The position numbers and the translations under genes are program-made. The notes below the pieces were generated by a model. That model did not search any database. It saw nothing but the letters and a program-made list of their open reading frames with translations, and was not told the origin of the DNA. Shown here piece after piece: positions 30,241 through 38,804 of a stretch of DNA of 45,541 nt (positions are counted from its first letter, which is position 1; each line of letters begins with the position of its first letter). The DNA lies in NCBI GenBank assembly GCA_001770775.1, contig MESA01000006.1:102255-147795 (forward strand), read 5' to 3'. This DNA is from Burkholderiales bacterium RIFCSPHIGHO2_12_FULL_63_20 (GTDB lineage Bacteria; Pseudomonadota; Gammaproteobacteria; Burkholderiales; Burkholderiaceae_C).

Positions 30241-32577
30241 ATGTCCGCCGCCTTCCGCATCAGCCTGATATACCTGCTGCTGGCCAGCGCGTGGATCTGG
30301 CTATCCGATTCGTTCGCGTACTTGCTGCCGATCCCTGACCGCTGGGCGGCCCATGTCCAGTCCATCAAGGGCGGGCTGTTTGTCGTGCTCACCGCCGCCC
30401 TGCTCTACTGGTTGATCCGCACGGAAGAGCGTCACCAGCATGACCTGCAGGCAGAGCTGCGCCAGACCCGCGTCAAGCTCGAACACTTCGTGGATGCGAG
30501 CACCTCCGTCATCTATGCCTTCGAACAAAGAACCGCCGCCCCCCGCTTGTCGCTGAGCTACGTCAGCGCCAACATCGAACGCCTGACCGGCTACGCACCA
30601 GATTACCTGTACCAACATCAATCGATCTACTGGGAGCGCTTGCACCCCGACGATCAGGAGATGGTGCGGGTCCGCCTCAAACGATCCATGCAGGAAGGAG
30701 CGGGCTTCACCCTGCAGTACCGCTGGCGGCACCTTGACGGCGCTTATCGCTGGATCGAAGACCGCTCCAGCATCAGCCGCAACCCGGACAGTGGCCTCAT
30801 CGAGCTGATTGGTAACTGGCGAGACATCACCCAGTTGAAACAAGACCAGCTCCTGCTGCAGATCACCGAAGAACGTTGGCGTTTTGCCATTGACGGCAGC
30901 AACCTCGGCTTGTGGGACTGGGACGTCACGGCGGGCACCGTCTTCTTCTCCACCCGCTGGAAAGCCATGCTGGGGTTCGAAGAGCACGAGATTGGCGACC
31001 AGATTTCGGAATGGTCAGACCGCGTGCACCCGGACGATCTGCCAGCCGTCCAGGGCGCCTTCCAGGCCATGCTGGCCGACCCCGACGCCTACTTTCGCAG
31101 TGAACACCGAATCCGCTGCAAGAACGGTGATTACATATGGATTCTGGACCAGGGCAAGGTGGTGGAACGCGACGAACGCGGCGGCGCCCTGCGTGTGATT
31201 GGCACTCACACAGACCTGACTGAGCTCAAGCGGCGCATGGCCGCCGAAGAGACCATTCAGCACCTCACCCAACACGACACACTGACCAACCTGCCCAACC
31301 AGTCCGTCATGCGAGACAGGCTGGGTCGGGCCCTGGCCCAGGCAACGCGCAATGACGAAGCCCTGTCCGTCATGTTCATGGACCTCGACCGTTTCAAGAA
31401 CATCAACGACTCTCTGGGGCCAACCGCTGGGGACGCCTTGCTGGTGGCCGTGGCCGAACGGCTGACCGAAAGCTTGCGCCAGCAGGACACGGTGTCGCGC
31501 CAAGGCGGCGACGAGTTCACTCTGCTGCTGCCGGGCGTGGATGCGGAGGGTGCGGCCCACCTTGCGCAAAAGCTGCTGGCAGGTTTTGCAGAGCCCTTCC
31601 CAGTGGCCGGACAACTGCTGGTGGTGGCCCCCTCGATCGGGATCGCCATGTACCCCAACGACGGCCAGGAGGTGGATGCGCTGCTGCAGGCCAGCGACTT
31701 GGCCATGTACCGGGCCAAGCGGGAAGGCGGCAGCACCTTCCGCTTCCACACGGCCGACATGCACCAGCGCGTCAGCAAGACCCTGTACCTGGAAAACGAG
31801 CTGCGCAAGGCCCTGCGTCGAGAGGAGCTGTTGCTGCACTTCCAGCCTCAGGTGTCCTTGACCACCGGTCGGGTCGTAGGCTGTGAAGCCCTGGTGCGCT
31901 GGCAGCACCCCGAGATGGGCTTGATGCCGCCCGCTGAATTCATTCCGGTGGCCGAAGACTGCGGGCTGATCGTGCCCATCGGGGACTGGGTCTTGCGGAC
32001 CGCCACCCGACAGTGCCGCGCCTGGCAGCAAGCTGGGCTGACCGACCTGGTGGTGGCGGTCAACGTGTCCACCGTTCAGTTCAGACAGGCGGACTTTGCC
32101 CAATCGGTTCAACAAGCACTGGTTGCGGCCGACCTGAACCCGCGTTACCTGGAAGTCGAAATCACCGAAAGCGTGATGGCAGACGATCCGGAGCGCGCCA
32201 TCCACACCATGTTGCAGCTCCACGAACTCGGCGTGCAGCTGTCGATTGACGACTTCGGTACAGGCTACTCCTCGTTCTCCTACCTCAAACGTTTCAGAAT
32301 CCACAAGCTCAAGATCGACCAGAGCTTCGTGCGCGACCTGAACACCGACAGCAACAGCGCCTCCATTGCCGAGGCCATCATCTCGATGGCACACAGCCTG
32401 GGGCTGTCTGTGATCGCAGAAGGCGTGGAAACCGAGGCTCACGCCCGCTGGCTGGCCGAACACCGGTGCGACGACGCACAGGGCTATCTGTTCGCACGGC
32501 CCATGCCTGCGGATCAGTTCGTGGCCTGGCTCGCCAGCCCGGCAGCCAGTGAGGCGGCGATCAAGGCCAGCACCTGA
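30241..32577 (+). CDS. Membrane PAS-PAS-GGDEF-EAL cyclic-di-GMP enzyme
   Basis: A 778-residue protein with two N-terminal membrane helices (6-28 and 42-60) and two PAS domains (about 80-200 and 208-330). The GGDEF domain has an intact GGDEF at 422-426 and an RxxD inhibitory site (RQQD, 413-416). The EAL domain has an intact EALVRW (549-554) and DDFGTGYSS. Both diguanylate cyclase and phosphodiesterase centres look active, so the net direction must be set by the PAS sensors or by product feedback at the I-site. It is monocistronic, starting 73 bases after the YdhR fragment. Confidence 0.92.
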   Translation: MSAAFRISLIYLLLASAWIWLSDSFAYLLPIPDRWAAHVQSIKGGLFVVLTAALLYWLIRTEERHQHDLQAELRQTRVKLEHFVDASTSVIYAFEQRTAAPRLSLSYVSANIERLTGYAPDYLYQHQSIYWERLHPDDQEMVRVRLKRSMQEGAGFTLQYRWRHLDGAYRWIEDRSSISRNPDSGLIELIGNWRDITQLKQDQLLLQITEERWRFAIDGSNLGLWDWDVTAGTVFFSTRWKAMLGFEEHEIGDQISEWSDRVHPDDLPAVQGAFQAMLADPDAYFRSEHRIRCKNGDYIWILDQGKVVERDERGGALRVIGTHTDLTELKRRMAAEETIQHLTQHDTLTNLPNQSVMRDRLGRALAQATRNDEALSVMFMDLDRFKNINDSLGPTAGDALLVAVAERLTESLRQQDTVSRQGGDEFTLLLPGVDAEGAAHLAQKLLAGFAEPFPVAGQLLVVAPSIGIAMYPNDGQEVDALLQASDLAMYRAKREGGSTFRFHTADMHQRVSKTLYLENELRKALRREELLLHFQPQVSLTTGRVVGCEALVRWQHPEMGLMPPAEFIPVAEDCGLIVPIGDWVLRTATRQCRAWQQAGLTDLVVAVNVSTVQFRQADFAQSVQQALVAADLNPRYLEVEITESVMADDPERAIHTMLQLHELGVQLSIDDFGTGYSSFSYLKRFRIHKLKIDQSFVRDLNTDSNSASIAEAIISMAHSLGLSVIAEGVETEAHARWLAEHRCDDAQGYLFARPMPADQFVAWLASPAASEAAIKAST

Positions 32578-32627
32578 GGCGGTAACATCGCTGCCCTGCG
32601 GTCATCTGGCCGCCAGCGATTTGCCTG

Positions 32628-34091
32628 ATGGGTTCCCACATGACATTCCAACACCTCCGAGCTGAAGTACTGGCCGGGGTCACCACCGCCTTTGCCTTGG
32701 CGCCTGAGTGCATTGCTTTCGCACTGGTTGCGCAGCTGCATCCCTTGATGGGTCTGTATGGCGCTTTCATCATCTGCACCCTCACCGCCCTGTTCGGGGG
32801 GCGGCCCGGCATGGTCTCGGGTGCGGCCGGCTCCATGGCCGTCGTGATCGTGGCGCTGGTGGTGCAGCACGGCGTGCAGTACCTGCTGGCCACGGTGTTG
32901 CTGTCGGGCATGCTGATGGCAGTGTTCGGTTTGCTCCAGCTGGGCAAGCTGGTGCGCATGGTGCCGCACCCTGTGATGCTGGGCTTCGTCAATGGCCTGG
33001 CCATTGTCATTGCCATGGCACAGCTGGAACACTTCAAGCACGACGGTGCCTGGCTCACTGGCGCACCGCTGTACTGGATGGCCGCACTGGTGGCCGTGAC
33101 CATGGGCGTCGTCTACCTGCTGCCCCGGCTGACCCGCGCAGTGCCCCCCGCACTGGTCGCCATCATGGGCGTGGGCCTGGTGGTGTCCCTGCTGAACCTG
33201 CCGACCCACACTCTGGGCGACATGGCCCACATCGCCGGCGGCCTGCCGGTGTTCACCTGGCCCGACATTCCCTGGAACCTCGAGACACTGCGCATCATCG
33301 CGCCCTACGCCGTGTTGATGGCCCTGGTTGGCCTGCTGGAAACCTTGTTGACCCTGAACCTCACCGACGAAATCACAGAGAGCCGCGGCTACCCCGATCG
33401 GGAGTGCGTGGCGCTGGGCGCGGCCAACATCGCATCGGGTCTGTTCGGGGGCATGGGCGGCTGCGCCATGATCGGGCAGACCGTCATCAACCTGAACTCC
33501 GGCGGGCGTGGGCGCCTGTCGGGTGTGGTCGCTGGCGTGATGATCCTGCTGTTCGTGCTGTTCCTGTCGCCCTTGATCGAGCAGATTCCCTTGGCAGCAT
33601 TGGTGGGGGTGATGTTCGTGGTGGCGCAGCAGACGTTCGCGTGGGCCTCGCTGCGTGTGATCAACAAGGTGCCCTTGAACGATGTGCTGATGATCGTGGC
33701 CGTGACCGCCATCACGGTGCTCACCGACCTGGCCACGGCGGTGCTGTGCGGCATCGTGCTGGCAGCGCTCAACTTTGCCTGGCAGCAGGCACGCGCGCTA
33801 TACGCCGACAGCCACATCGAACCCGATGGCAGCAAGCTGTACCACGTGCATGGCACCTTGTTCTTCGCCTCGGTCACGTCCTTCCTGCAGCAGTTTGATG
33901 CGGCCAACGACCCGCAGCACGTCACGCTGGACTGCGCGCACCTGAGCTTCGTTGATTACTCGGCCATTGCTGCGCTCAAGACCCTGCGTGAACGCTATGC
34001 CAAGGCCGGCAAGCAACTGAAGGTGGTACACCTGTCCGCACGCTGCCGACAGTTGCTCAGGCGCGCCGGGGTTCAGGCTGTGACGAGGTGA
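32628..34091 (+). CDS. SulP-family anion transporter with STAS domain
   Basis: A 487-residue transporter. It begins with LRAEVLAGVTTAFALAPECIAFA, the SulP start motif, has about ten to twelve membrane segments and ends in a cytoplasmic STAS domain (about 400-485; LDCAHLSFVDYSAIAAL). SulP proteins carry sulfate, bicarbonate or organic anions, often with H+ or Na+. Motifs such as GGMGGCAMIGQTVINLNSGG fit the family but do not fix the substrate. Start choice is uncertain between ATG 32628 and ATG 32640, as neither has a clear ribosome site. Confidence 0.88.
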   Translation: MGSHMTFQHLRAEVLAGVTTAFALAPECIAFALVAQLHPLMGLYGAFIICTLTALFGGRPGMVSGAAGSMAVVIVALVVQHGVQYLLATVLLSGMLMAVFGLLQLGKLVRMVPHPVMLGFVNGLAIVIAMAQLEHFKHDGAWLTGAPLYWMAALVAVTMGVVYLLPRLTRAVPPALVAIMGVGLVVSLLNLPTHTLGDMAHIAGGLPVFTWPDIPWNLETLRIIAPYAVLMALVGLLETLLTLNLTDEITESRGYPDRECVALGAANIASGLFGGMGGCAMIGQTVINLNSGGRGRLSGVVAGVMILLFVLFLSPLIEQIPLAALVGVMFVVAQQTFAWASLRVINKVPLNDVLMIVAVTAITVLTDLATAVLCGIVLAALNFAWQQARALYADSHIEPDGSKLYHVHGTLFFASVTSFLQQFDAANDPQHVTLDCAHLSFVDYSAIAALKTLRERYAKAGKQLKVVHLSARCRQLLRRAGVQAVTR

Positions 34092-34122
34092 AATCTCCTG
34101 CACAGCAGGGGCTCATTGACGG

Positions 34123-34665
34123 CTAAACGCCTGGGGGAAGCTTGGACGCCATCATCGTCCTGCGGTCGAGCTTGCGGCCATCGACGATGAAGGTGCCGTC
34201 CCCCACAGCGTGAACAGTGCGCCGCTCCTTGCGCTCGGTATCGACGTAGGCGGCCACCCCGCTCAGCACCACGATGTTGTGCGGCTCGATGATGTCGGTG
34301 ACCTTGCACTCGATGTTGGCAAGACACTCCTGGATCAAGGGTGCCCCAACGAGCTTGGCCTGCACCGACGTGAGTGCGAATTTGGCAAACTTGTCGGTGT
34401 CTGCCCCTGTGCACGTGCCGATGCCCACCATCTTGTCCAGCAGGTCGACCGTGGGAATGGCAATGACACATTCGCGATGCTTGTGCAGCGCAGCGTACGA
34501 GTGATTCCACGCACCCGTGGTGATCGCAAACACCGGCGTGAAATCCATCACCATGGTCCAGGAGATGGTCATGATGTTGAGCTTGTCCCCATCACGCGTG
34601 GTCACGAGGACCACAGGCCCCGACTCCATCAGTGTGAAGGCCTTGCTCAGATTCAAGGCATGCAT
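34123..34665 (-). CDS. Flavin reductase-like FMN-binding protein
   Basis: A 180-residue split-barrel flavoprotein of the flavin reductase (DIM6/NTAB) family. It shows GPVVLVTTRDGDKLNIMTISW near the N-terminus, PVFAITTG in the middle and ECVIAIPTVDLLDKM after it. Such proteins bind FMN and either reduce free flavin for a monooxygenase or act as FMN redox enzymes. ATG 34665 is preferred because GGAGG lies seven bases upstream; an open frame extends 26 codons further but has no ribosome site. No partner monooxygenase is adjacent. Confidence 0.85.
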   Translation of the reverse strand: MHALNLSKAFTLMESGPVVLVTTRDGDKLNIMTISWTMVMDFTPVFAITTGAWNHSYAALHKHRECVIAIPTVDLLDKMVGIGTCTGADTDKFAKFALTSVQAKLVGAPLIQECLANIECKVTDIIEPHNIVVLSGVAAYVDTERKERRTVHAVGDGTFIVDGRKLDRRTMMASKLPPGV

Positions 34666-34878
34666 GTGAGCACCTCCGAATGGTCTTGTCCATGACGTGA
34701 CCCAGCACAACCGAGGCCAAGTCACGAACGGGATCCCTGTCATCCAGCGCAGGGGATGGCGACATTCCTGCGAACGTCATCACTTAGCCACGAATGCCTG
34801 AGATAAGCAAGAGTCGGCAGATGGCACCTGGCCCCTGCTGAACCTTGGCCCCCCTTCAACTTACCGGAGGTGGCTTGA

Positions 34879-36084
34879 ATGTTGCATGCAGTCAGCGACA
34901 GCATCGCTCTCTGTTCCAGAGACCACGCTTGCCTGATGAACCCGCACCAAAATCATGCGCCCCCACACAGCTCTGACCGCTCAGAACTGGGTGTGACACA
35001 TCGGCTTCGACATTGGCTTGGCAAATGGCTGGCGCCACAACCGTCACCAGAAGACGTCCAGGTCGACGCAACACCCCCGTCATCTCCAACGATCAGCCTG
35101 GCGCTACAAGGTGGAGGCGCACACGGCGCCTACACCTGGGGCGTGCTGGATGCCTTGCTCGAACACCCCGATTTGCAGTTTCACGCCCTCAGCGGCAGCA
35201 GCGCGGGCGCCATGAACGCGGTCGTGTTCGCCGACGGCTGGCTCAAGGGGGGGCGTGAGGGAGCGCGCCAGGGGTTGGCGCAGTTTTGGGGCGACATCGG
35301 CAAACACATGCCCTGGGACTTCATGAGCCAGCGCTCAGGTGACTCTGTTGGCATCTCGCCATTGGGCAAAGCCCTGTCTCGCTGGGCCAGTTGTTTCTCG
35401 CCCTACCAGCTCAATCCGTTTGACCTCAATCCCTTGCGCGAGTTGCTGACGTCCCAGATTGATTTCGAAGGTCTGCGCGCACACAGCCCTTTCAAGTTGC
35501 GCATCGGCACCACGCAGGCAAACACGGGCCGTCTGCGCCTCTTTCGCGAACACGAGCTGACGGTGGAAGTGCTGCTGGCGTCGGCCTGTTTGCCCAAGGT
35601 TCACCACACCATCGAAATCGATGGCATCCCGTACTGGGATGGTGGCTTCTGCGCCAACCCTCCCGTCTTTCCTCTGGTGCTCGACAACGAGATCAACGAT
35701 CTGTTGATCGTCTTGCTCAACCCCTTGGAGCGCCATGACGTGCCAAGAACCCTGGACGAGATCGAGGCGCGCATGTCCGAGCTGGCCTTCACCGCCCACC
35801 TGATGGGCGAGTTGCGCATGCTGGCACAGGCGCGCGCTTGTGCGTCAGCCCAACCGTCATCGCATGGACCGTGGGAGCAGCGCTTGCTGGACATGCGCTT
35901 TCACATGATTGATCCCAGCCACCTGGAGACCTTGCACCAGAGCGACACCAAGTTGCTGGCGCATGGCCCGTTTCTGGAATTCTTGAACCAGCGCGGGCGC
36001 GAGGAAGGCCAAGCCTGGCTGGCAGGCTGCGTGGGCGCGGTCGGTCACCGGTCCACGATTGACCTGTCGACGCTGGTCGACTGA
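34879..36084 (+). CDS. Patatin-like phospholipase
   Basis: A 401-residue lipid acyl hydrolase. The glycine-rich oxyanion motif is LQGGGAHGAYTWGVL (78-80 GGG), the nucleophile elbow GSSAG has Ser108, and the second dyad residue Asp254 is in YWDGGF. About 70 residues precede the domain without a clear signal peptide, so it is probably cytosolic. GGAGG sits eight bases before ATG 34879. Bacterial patatins act on phospholipids or storage lipids; proximity to the DUF3141 PHA-synthase-like gene is noted but proves nothing. Confidence 0.9.
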   Translation: MLHAVSDSIALCSRDHACLMNPHQNHAPPHSSDRSELGVTHRLRHWLGKWLAPQPSPEDVQVDATPPSSPTISLALQGGGAHGAYTWGVLDALLEHPDLQFHALSGSSAGAMNAVVFADGWLKGGREGARQGLAQFWGDIGKHMPWDFMSQRSGDSVGISPLGKALSRWASCFSPYQLNPFDLNPLRELLTSQIDFEGLRAHSPFKLRIGTTQANTGRLRLFREHELTVEVLLASACLPKVHHTIEIDGIPYWDGGFCANPPVFPLVLDNEINDLLIVLLNPLERHDVPRTLDEIEARMSELAFTAHLMGELRMLAQARACASAQPSSHGPWEQRLLDMRFHMIDPSHLETLHQSDTKLLAHGPFLEFLNQRGREEGQAWLAGCVGAVGHRSTIDLSTLVD

Positions 36085-36140
36085 TCCAGCCTGGGTTTCA
36101 CGGCCTAGAATGAACCGCTCAACGAACCAGGGCGTGAAAC

Positions 36141-37586
36141 ATGGATTGGATGCTCAAGCTGCTCCACGGTGGGGCTGGTAGCCTCGCCTCCTACTTGGCC
36201 GCACACGTCCTCTTGTGCCTGCTGCCCGCGTTTTTCATCGCGGGTGCCATGGCCGCGCTCATTCCCAAGGCCAGCATCACCCGTTGGCTGGGCCGCACGA
36301 CGCCGGCGTATGTGTCTTACCCCGCCGCCGCCTTGGCCGGCTCACTGATTGCGGTGTGCTCCTGCACCATCGTGCCTTTGTTTGCGGGCATCTACCGCAA
36401 AGGGGCGGGCATCGGGCCCGCAGTCACCTTCCTGTTCTTTGCGCCCGCCGGCAACGTCATGGCGCTGGCCTACACCGGCAGCATCCTGGGGCCGGAGTTT
36501 GCGATGGCCCGGGTGGTCCTGTGCCTCCTGTTCGGGATCGGCATCGGCTTGCTCATGTCGCTGATCTTCTGGCGGGACGACGCCACGCACGACGCCGAAA
36601 CCGATGATGCCTTCGCAGACCAGGCCCAGATCGCACCGGCGGCCTTGGGCGTGTTGCTGTCGCTCGTCGCCCTCCTCATTGCGGGCACGCTCAAGCTGTG
36701 GCCCTTGACGAGCACCGTCGGCACCGTCACGCTGCCTTTGAGCTGGGCGCAGGCCTGGCAAGACACGCTGTTCGCTTGGGTGCCGTTCGATGCGGCCAAG
36801 GGCGAGGAAGGCGTGAGCTTGCAGGGTTCGGTCTTGATTGCTTTATTGATCATGATTGCAACCACCGCCTGGAAAGGCATGGAGAACATCATGGACGGCG
36901 CCAACCGCTGGACCTGGGTGGCGATCGGACTGGCAGCCACGACCTTGTTGGTGGCCGCCGCACGCCTGACACCGGTCCCCGGGGGCCTGGAGTTCGCTCT
37001 GACCGGTCGTGTACTGGGCGTTGGCCTGACCCTGTGGGCCGTGTGGCACTTTGCCAGACAGCTGCCAGCCGATGACTGGCAAGCCTGGTTGTGGGAAGCC
37101 TGGCGCTTCGTCAAACAGATCTTTGTGCTGCTGATCGTCGGCGTGTTCATTGTGGGCATGGTGCGACAGCTCATTCGCCCCGAATGGATCGAAGCCGTGG
37201 CCGGCAGCAACACGGTGCAGGCCAACGCCGTGGCGGTGGGCTTTGGCGTGTTCATGTACTTCCCGACCCTGGTAGAGGTGCCGGTGGCGCGCATGTTCCT
37301 GGACCTGGGCATGCACCCCGGCCCCTTGCTGGCCTACCTGATGGCCGACCCCGAGCTCAGTCTGCAAAGCATGTTGATGGTGGCCGCCGTGATCGGGCGC
37401 ACCAAGACGGCGGGTTATGTGAGCCTGGTGGCCTTGTTCAGCATGTGCGCCGGCTTCATCTACGGTTCCTGGATCGATGGCGCCATTCTTCAATCCATCG
37501 CGATGGCCTTGGGGTTGTTCTCGTTCGTGGTGGCGGCCAGCTACTTCTGGTCGCGCGCACGCGGGCCAATCAACCCTCAGGCCTGA
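36141..37586 (+). CDS. ArsP-like permease (UPF0718/DUF318 family)
   Basis: A 481-residue protein with at least ten membrane helices. The family motif AVCSCTIVPLFAGIYRKGAG (Cys73, Cys75) lies in the first half, followed by FLFFAPAGNVMALAY; a second inverted half has LVEVPVARMFLDLGMHPGP and IGRTKTAGY. CSCT plus GAGxGPA motifs occur in ArsP, which exports trivalent organoarsenicals, and in related permeases of unknown substrate. A small CxxC thioredoxin follows and ArsH lies just beyond, which supports an arsenic-related role. That role is inferred, not shown. Confidence 0.82.
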   Translation: MDWMLKLLHGGAGSLASYLAAHVLLCLLPAFFIAGAMAALIPKASITRWLGRTTPAYVSYPAAALAGSLIAVCSCTIVPLFAGIYRKGAGIGPAVTFLFFAPAGNVMALAYTGSILGPEFAMARVVLCLLFGIGIGLLMSLIFWRDDATHDAETDDAFADQAQIAPAALGVLLSLVALLIAGTLKLWPLTSTVGTVTLPLSWAQAWQDTLFAWVPFDAAKGEEGVSLQGSVLIALLIMIATTAWKGMENIMDGANRWTWVAIGLAATTLLVAAARLTPVPGGLEFALTGRVLGVGLTLWAVWHFARQLPADDWQAWLWEAWRFVKQIFVLLIVGVFIVGMVRQLIRPEWIEAVAGSNTVQANAVAVGFGVFMYFPTLVEVPVARMFLDLGMHPGPLLAYLMADPELSLQSMLMVAAVIGRTKTAGYVSLVALFSMCAGFIYGSWIDGAILQSIAMALGLFSFVVAASYFWSRARGPINPQA

Positions 37587-37617
37587 GGTCCCCCCTTCTT
37601 TGTTCAGGAGCGTTCAC

Positions 37618-37857
37618 ATGTTGACCATCAAGATCCTTGGCTCGGGCTGCGCCAATTGCAAGAAACTCGAAGCGGTCGCGCGTGAGGCCGCCACCCAGGC
37701 CAATGTGGAGGCCGAATTCATCAAAGTCACTGACATGAAAGAGATCATGGCCTACGACGTGATGTCGACGCCGGCACTGGTGATCAATGAGAAGGTCGTG
37801 AGCAGCGGCCGCATCCCCGCCACTGCCGATGTGATCAAGTTGCTGACGGCCGCCTGA
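37618..37857 (+). CDS. Small thioredoxin-fold protein (TM0996/MTH895 type)
   Basis: A 79-residue thioredoxin-fold protein with the active site GSGCANCKKLE (Cys11, Cys14) and a cis-Pro segment MSTPALVIN. The start has CAGGAG eight bases upstream. Such mini-thioredoxins often sit directly after UPF0718/ArsP-type permease genes and probably act as redox or metal-handling partners. The 31-base gap suggests one transcript. Confidence 0.88.
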   Translation: MLTIKILGSGCANCKKLEAVAREAATQANVEAEFIKVTDMKEIMAYDVMSTPALVINEKVVSSGRIPATADVIKLLTAA

Positions 37858-37902
37858 TCGCCTCGACACCGAAGAGGCCGACGCCCAAGGATCACCCGTG
37901 GG

Positions 37903-38652
37903 TCAGATCGAGGCCTGGTTGACCCGCTTCATCAAGGCCTCGGCGCTCTCTTTGCGCTCGCTGTAACGGTCGACCAGGTAGGCCGACACATCCCGCGTCA
38001 GCAAGGTGAACTTGACCAGCTCTTCCAGTACGTCCACCACACGGTCGTGGTAGCTGGACGGCCTCATGCGGCCATGCTCGTCAAACTCCATGAAGGCCTT
38101 GGCCACCGAAGACTGGTTTGGAATGGTGATCATTCGCATCCAGCGCCCCAGCACGCGCATCTGGTTGACGGCGTTGAAGGACTGCGAGCCGCCACACACC
38201 TGCATCACCGCCAGCGTCTTGCCCTGCGTGGGGCGGACAGCGCCCATGCTCAACGGGATCCAGTCGATCTGCGACTTCATGATACCGGTCATGGCACCGT
38301 GACGCTCGGGTGAACACCAAACCATGCCTTCGGCCCAGTTGCACAGCTCGCGCAGCTCCTGCACCTTGGGGTGGGTCTCGGGGGCATCGTCAGGCAGCGG
38401 CAAGCCGCTGGGGTTGAAGATCCGAACCTCACCGCCCATGGCAGTCAGCAGCCGCGCGGCCTCTTCCACCAACAAACGGCTGAACGAGTGCTCGCGCAGT
38501 GAGCCGTACAAGAGCAAAAAGCGAGGCGCGTGTGTCGAGGGCTGAGCCGGCCGCAGCTGGGCCCAGTCGGGTACGCGAAAGTTCTCGGCGGCAACCTGCG
38601 GGAGGTCGACCAAAGTGGGGGTGACGTCAGACACGTTGCGGGACTCCTGCAT
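37903..38652 (-). CDS. arsH: ArsH NADPH-dependent FMN reductase
   Basis: A 249-residue flavodoxin-like protein with the ArsH blocks [39 protein letters not shown] and [20 protein letters not shown]. ArsH oxidises trivalent methyl- and aromatic arsenicals to less toxic pentavalent forms using NADPH and FMN. It lies 9.6 kb from the main ars operon and converges with the ArsP-like permease/thioredoxin pair. I chose ATG 38652 (MQESRNVSD); a GTG at 38673 in the same frame lies just before the att-like repeat and is weak. Confidence 0.92.
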   Translation of the reverse strand: MQESRNVSDVTPTLVDLPQVAAENFRVPDWAQLRPAQPSTHAPRFLLLYGSLREHSFSRLLVEEAARLLTAMGGEVRIFNPSGLPLPDDAPETHPKVQELRELCNWAEGMVWCSPERHGAMTGIMKSQIDWIPLSMGAVRPTQGKTLAVMQVCGGSQSFNAVNQMRVLGRWMRMITIPNQSSVAKAFMEFDEHGRMRPSSYHDRVVDVLEELVKFTLLTRDVSAYLVDRYSERKESAEALMKRVNQASI

Positions 38653-38678
38653 CTCAGCCCGTCGCCAAAACACTGGCG

Positions 38679-38708
38679 CTCACGACCCTCTGCTCCAGGG
38701 CAGTTTAC
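38679..38708. repeat. Degenerate copy of the tRNA-Pro-like att segment
   Basis: CTCACGACCCTCTGCTCC (18 bases) and then GCAGTTTAC are identical, in the same orientation and near-equal spacing, to 42742-42759 and 42764-42772. Between them AGG replaces CAAA. The segment corresponds to the anticodon arm through the start of the T arm of tRNA-Pro but has no acceptor end here. It looks like a decayed attachment-site remnant 4.06 kb from the intact one. Confidence 0.7.
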
Positions 38709-38804
38709 ATGCGCGCCAACAAGGGTCAACGGGCCCCAAGAGACGTCACCTCGTCACGTTTCTGACTTGGGGGTGTCATCAGAAATTCGCATCGACCGCA
38801 GAAC

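Noticed and set aside
31015-32463. 482-codon minus-strand frame antisense to the GGDEF-EAL gene
   Set aside because: The sense strand carries intact GGDEF and EAL motifs; the antisense frame shows no motif.
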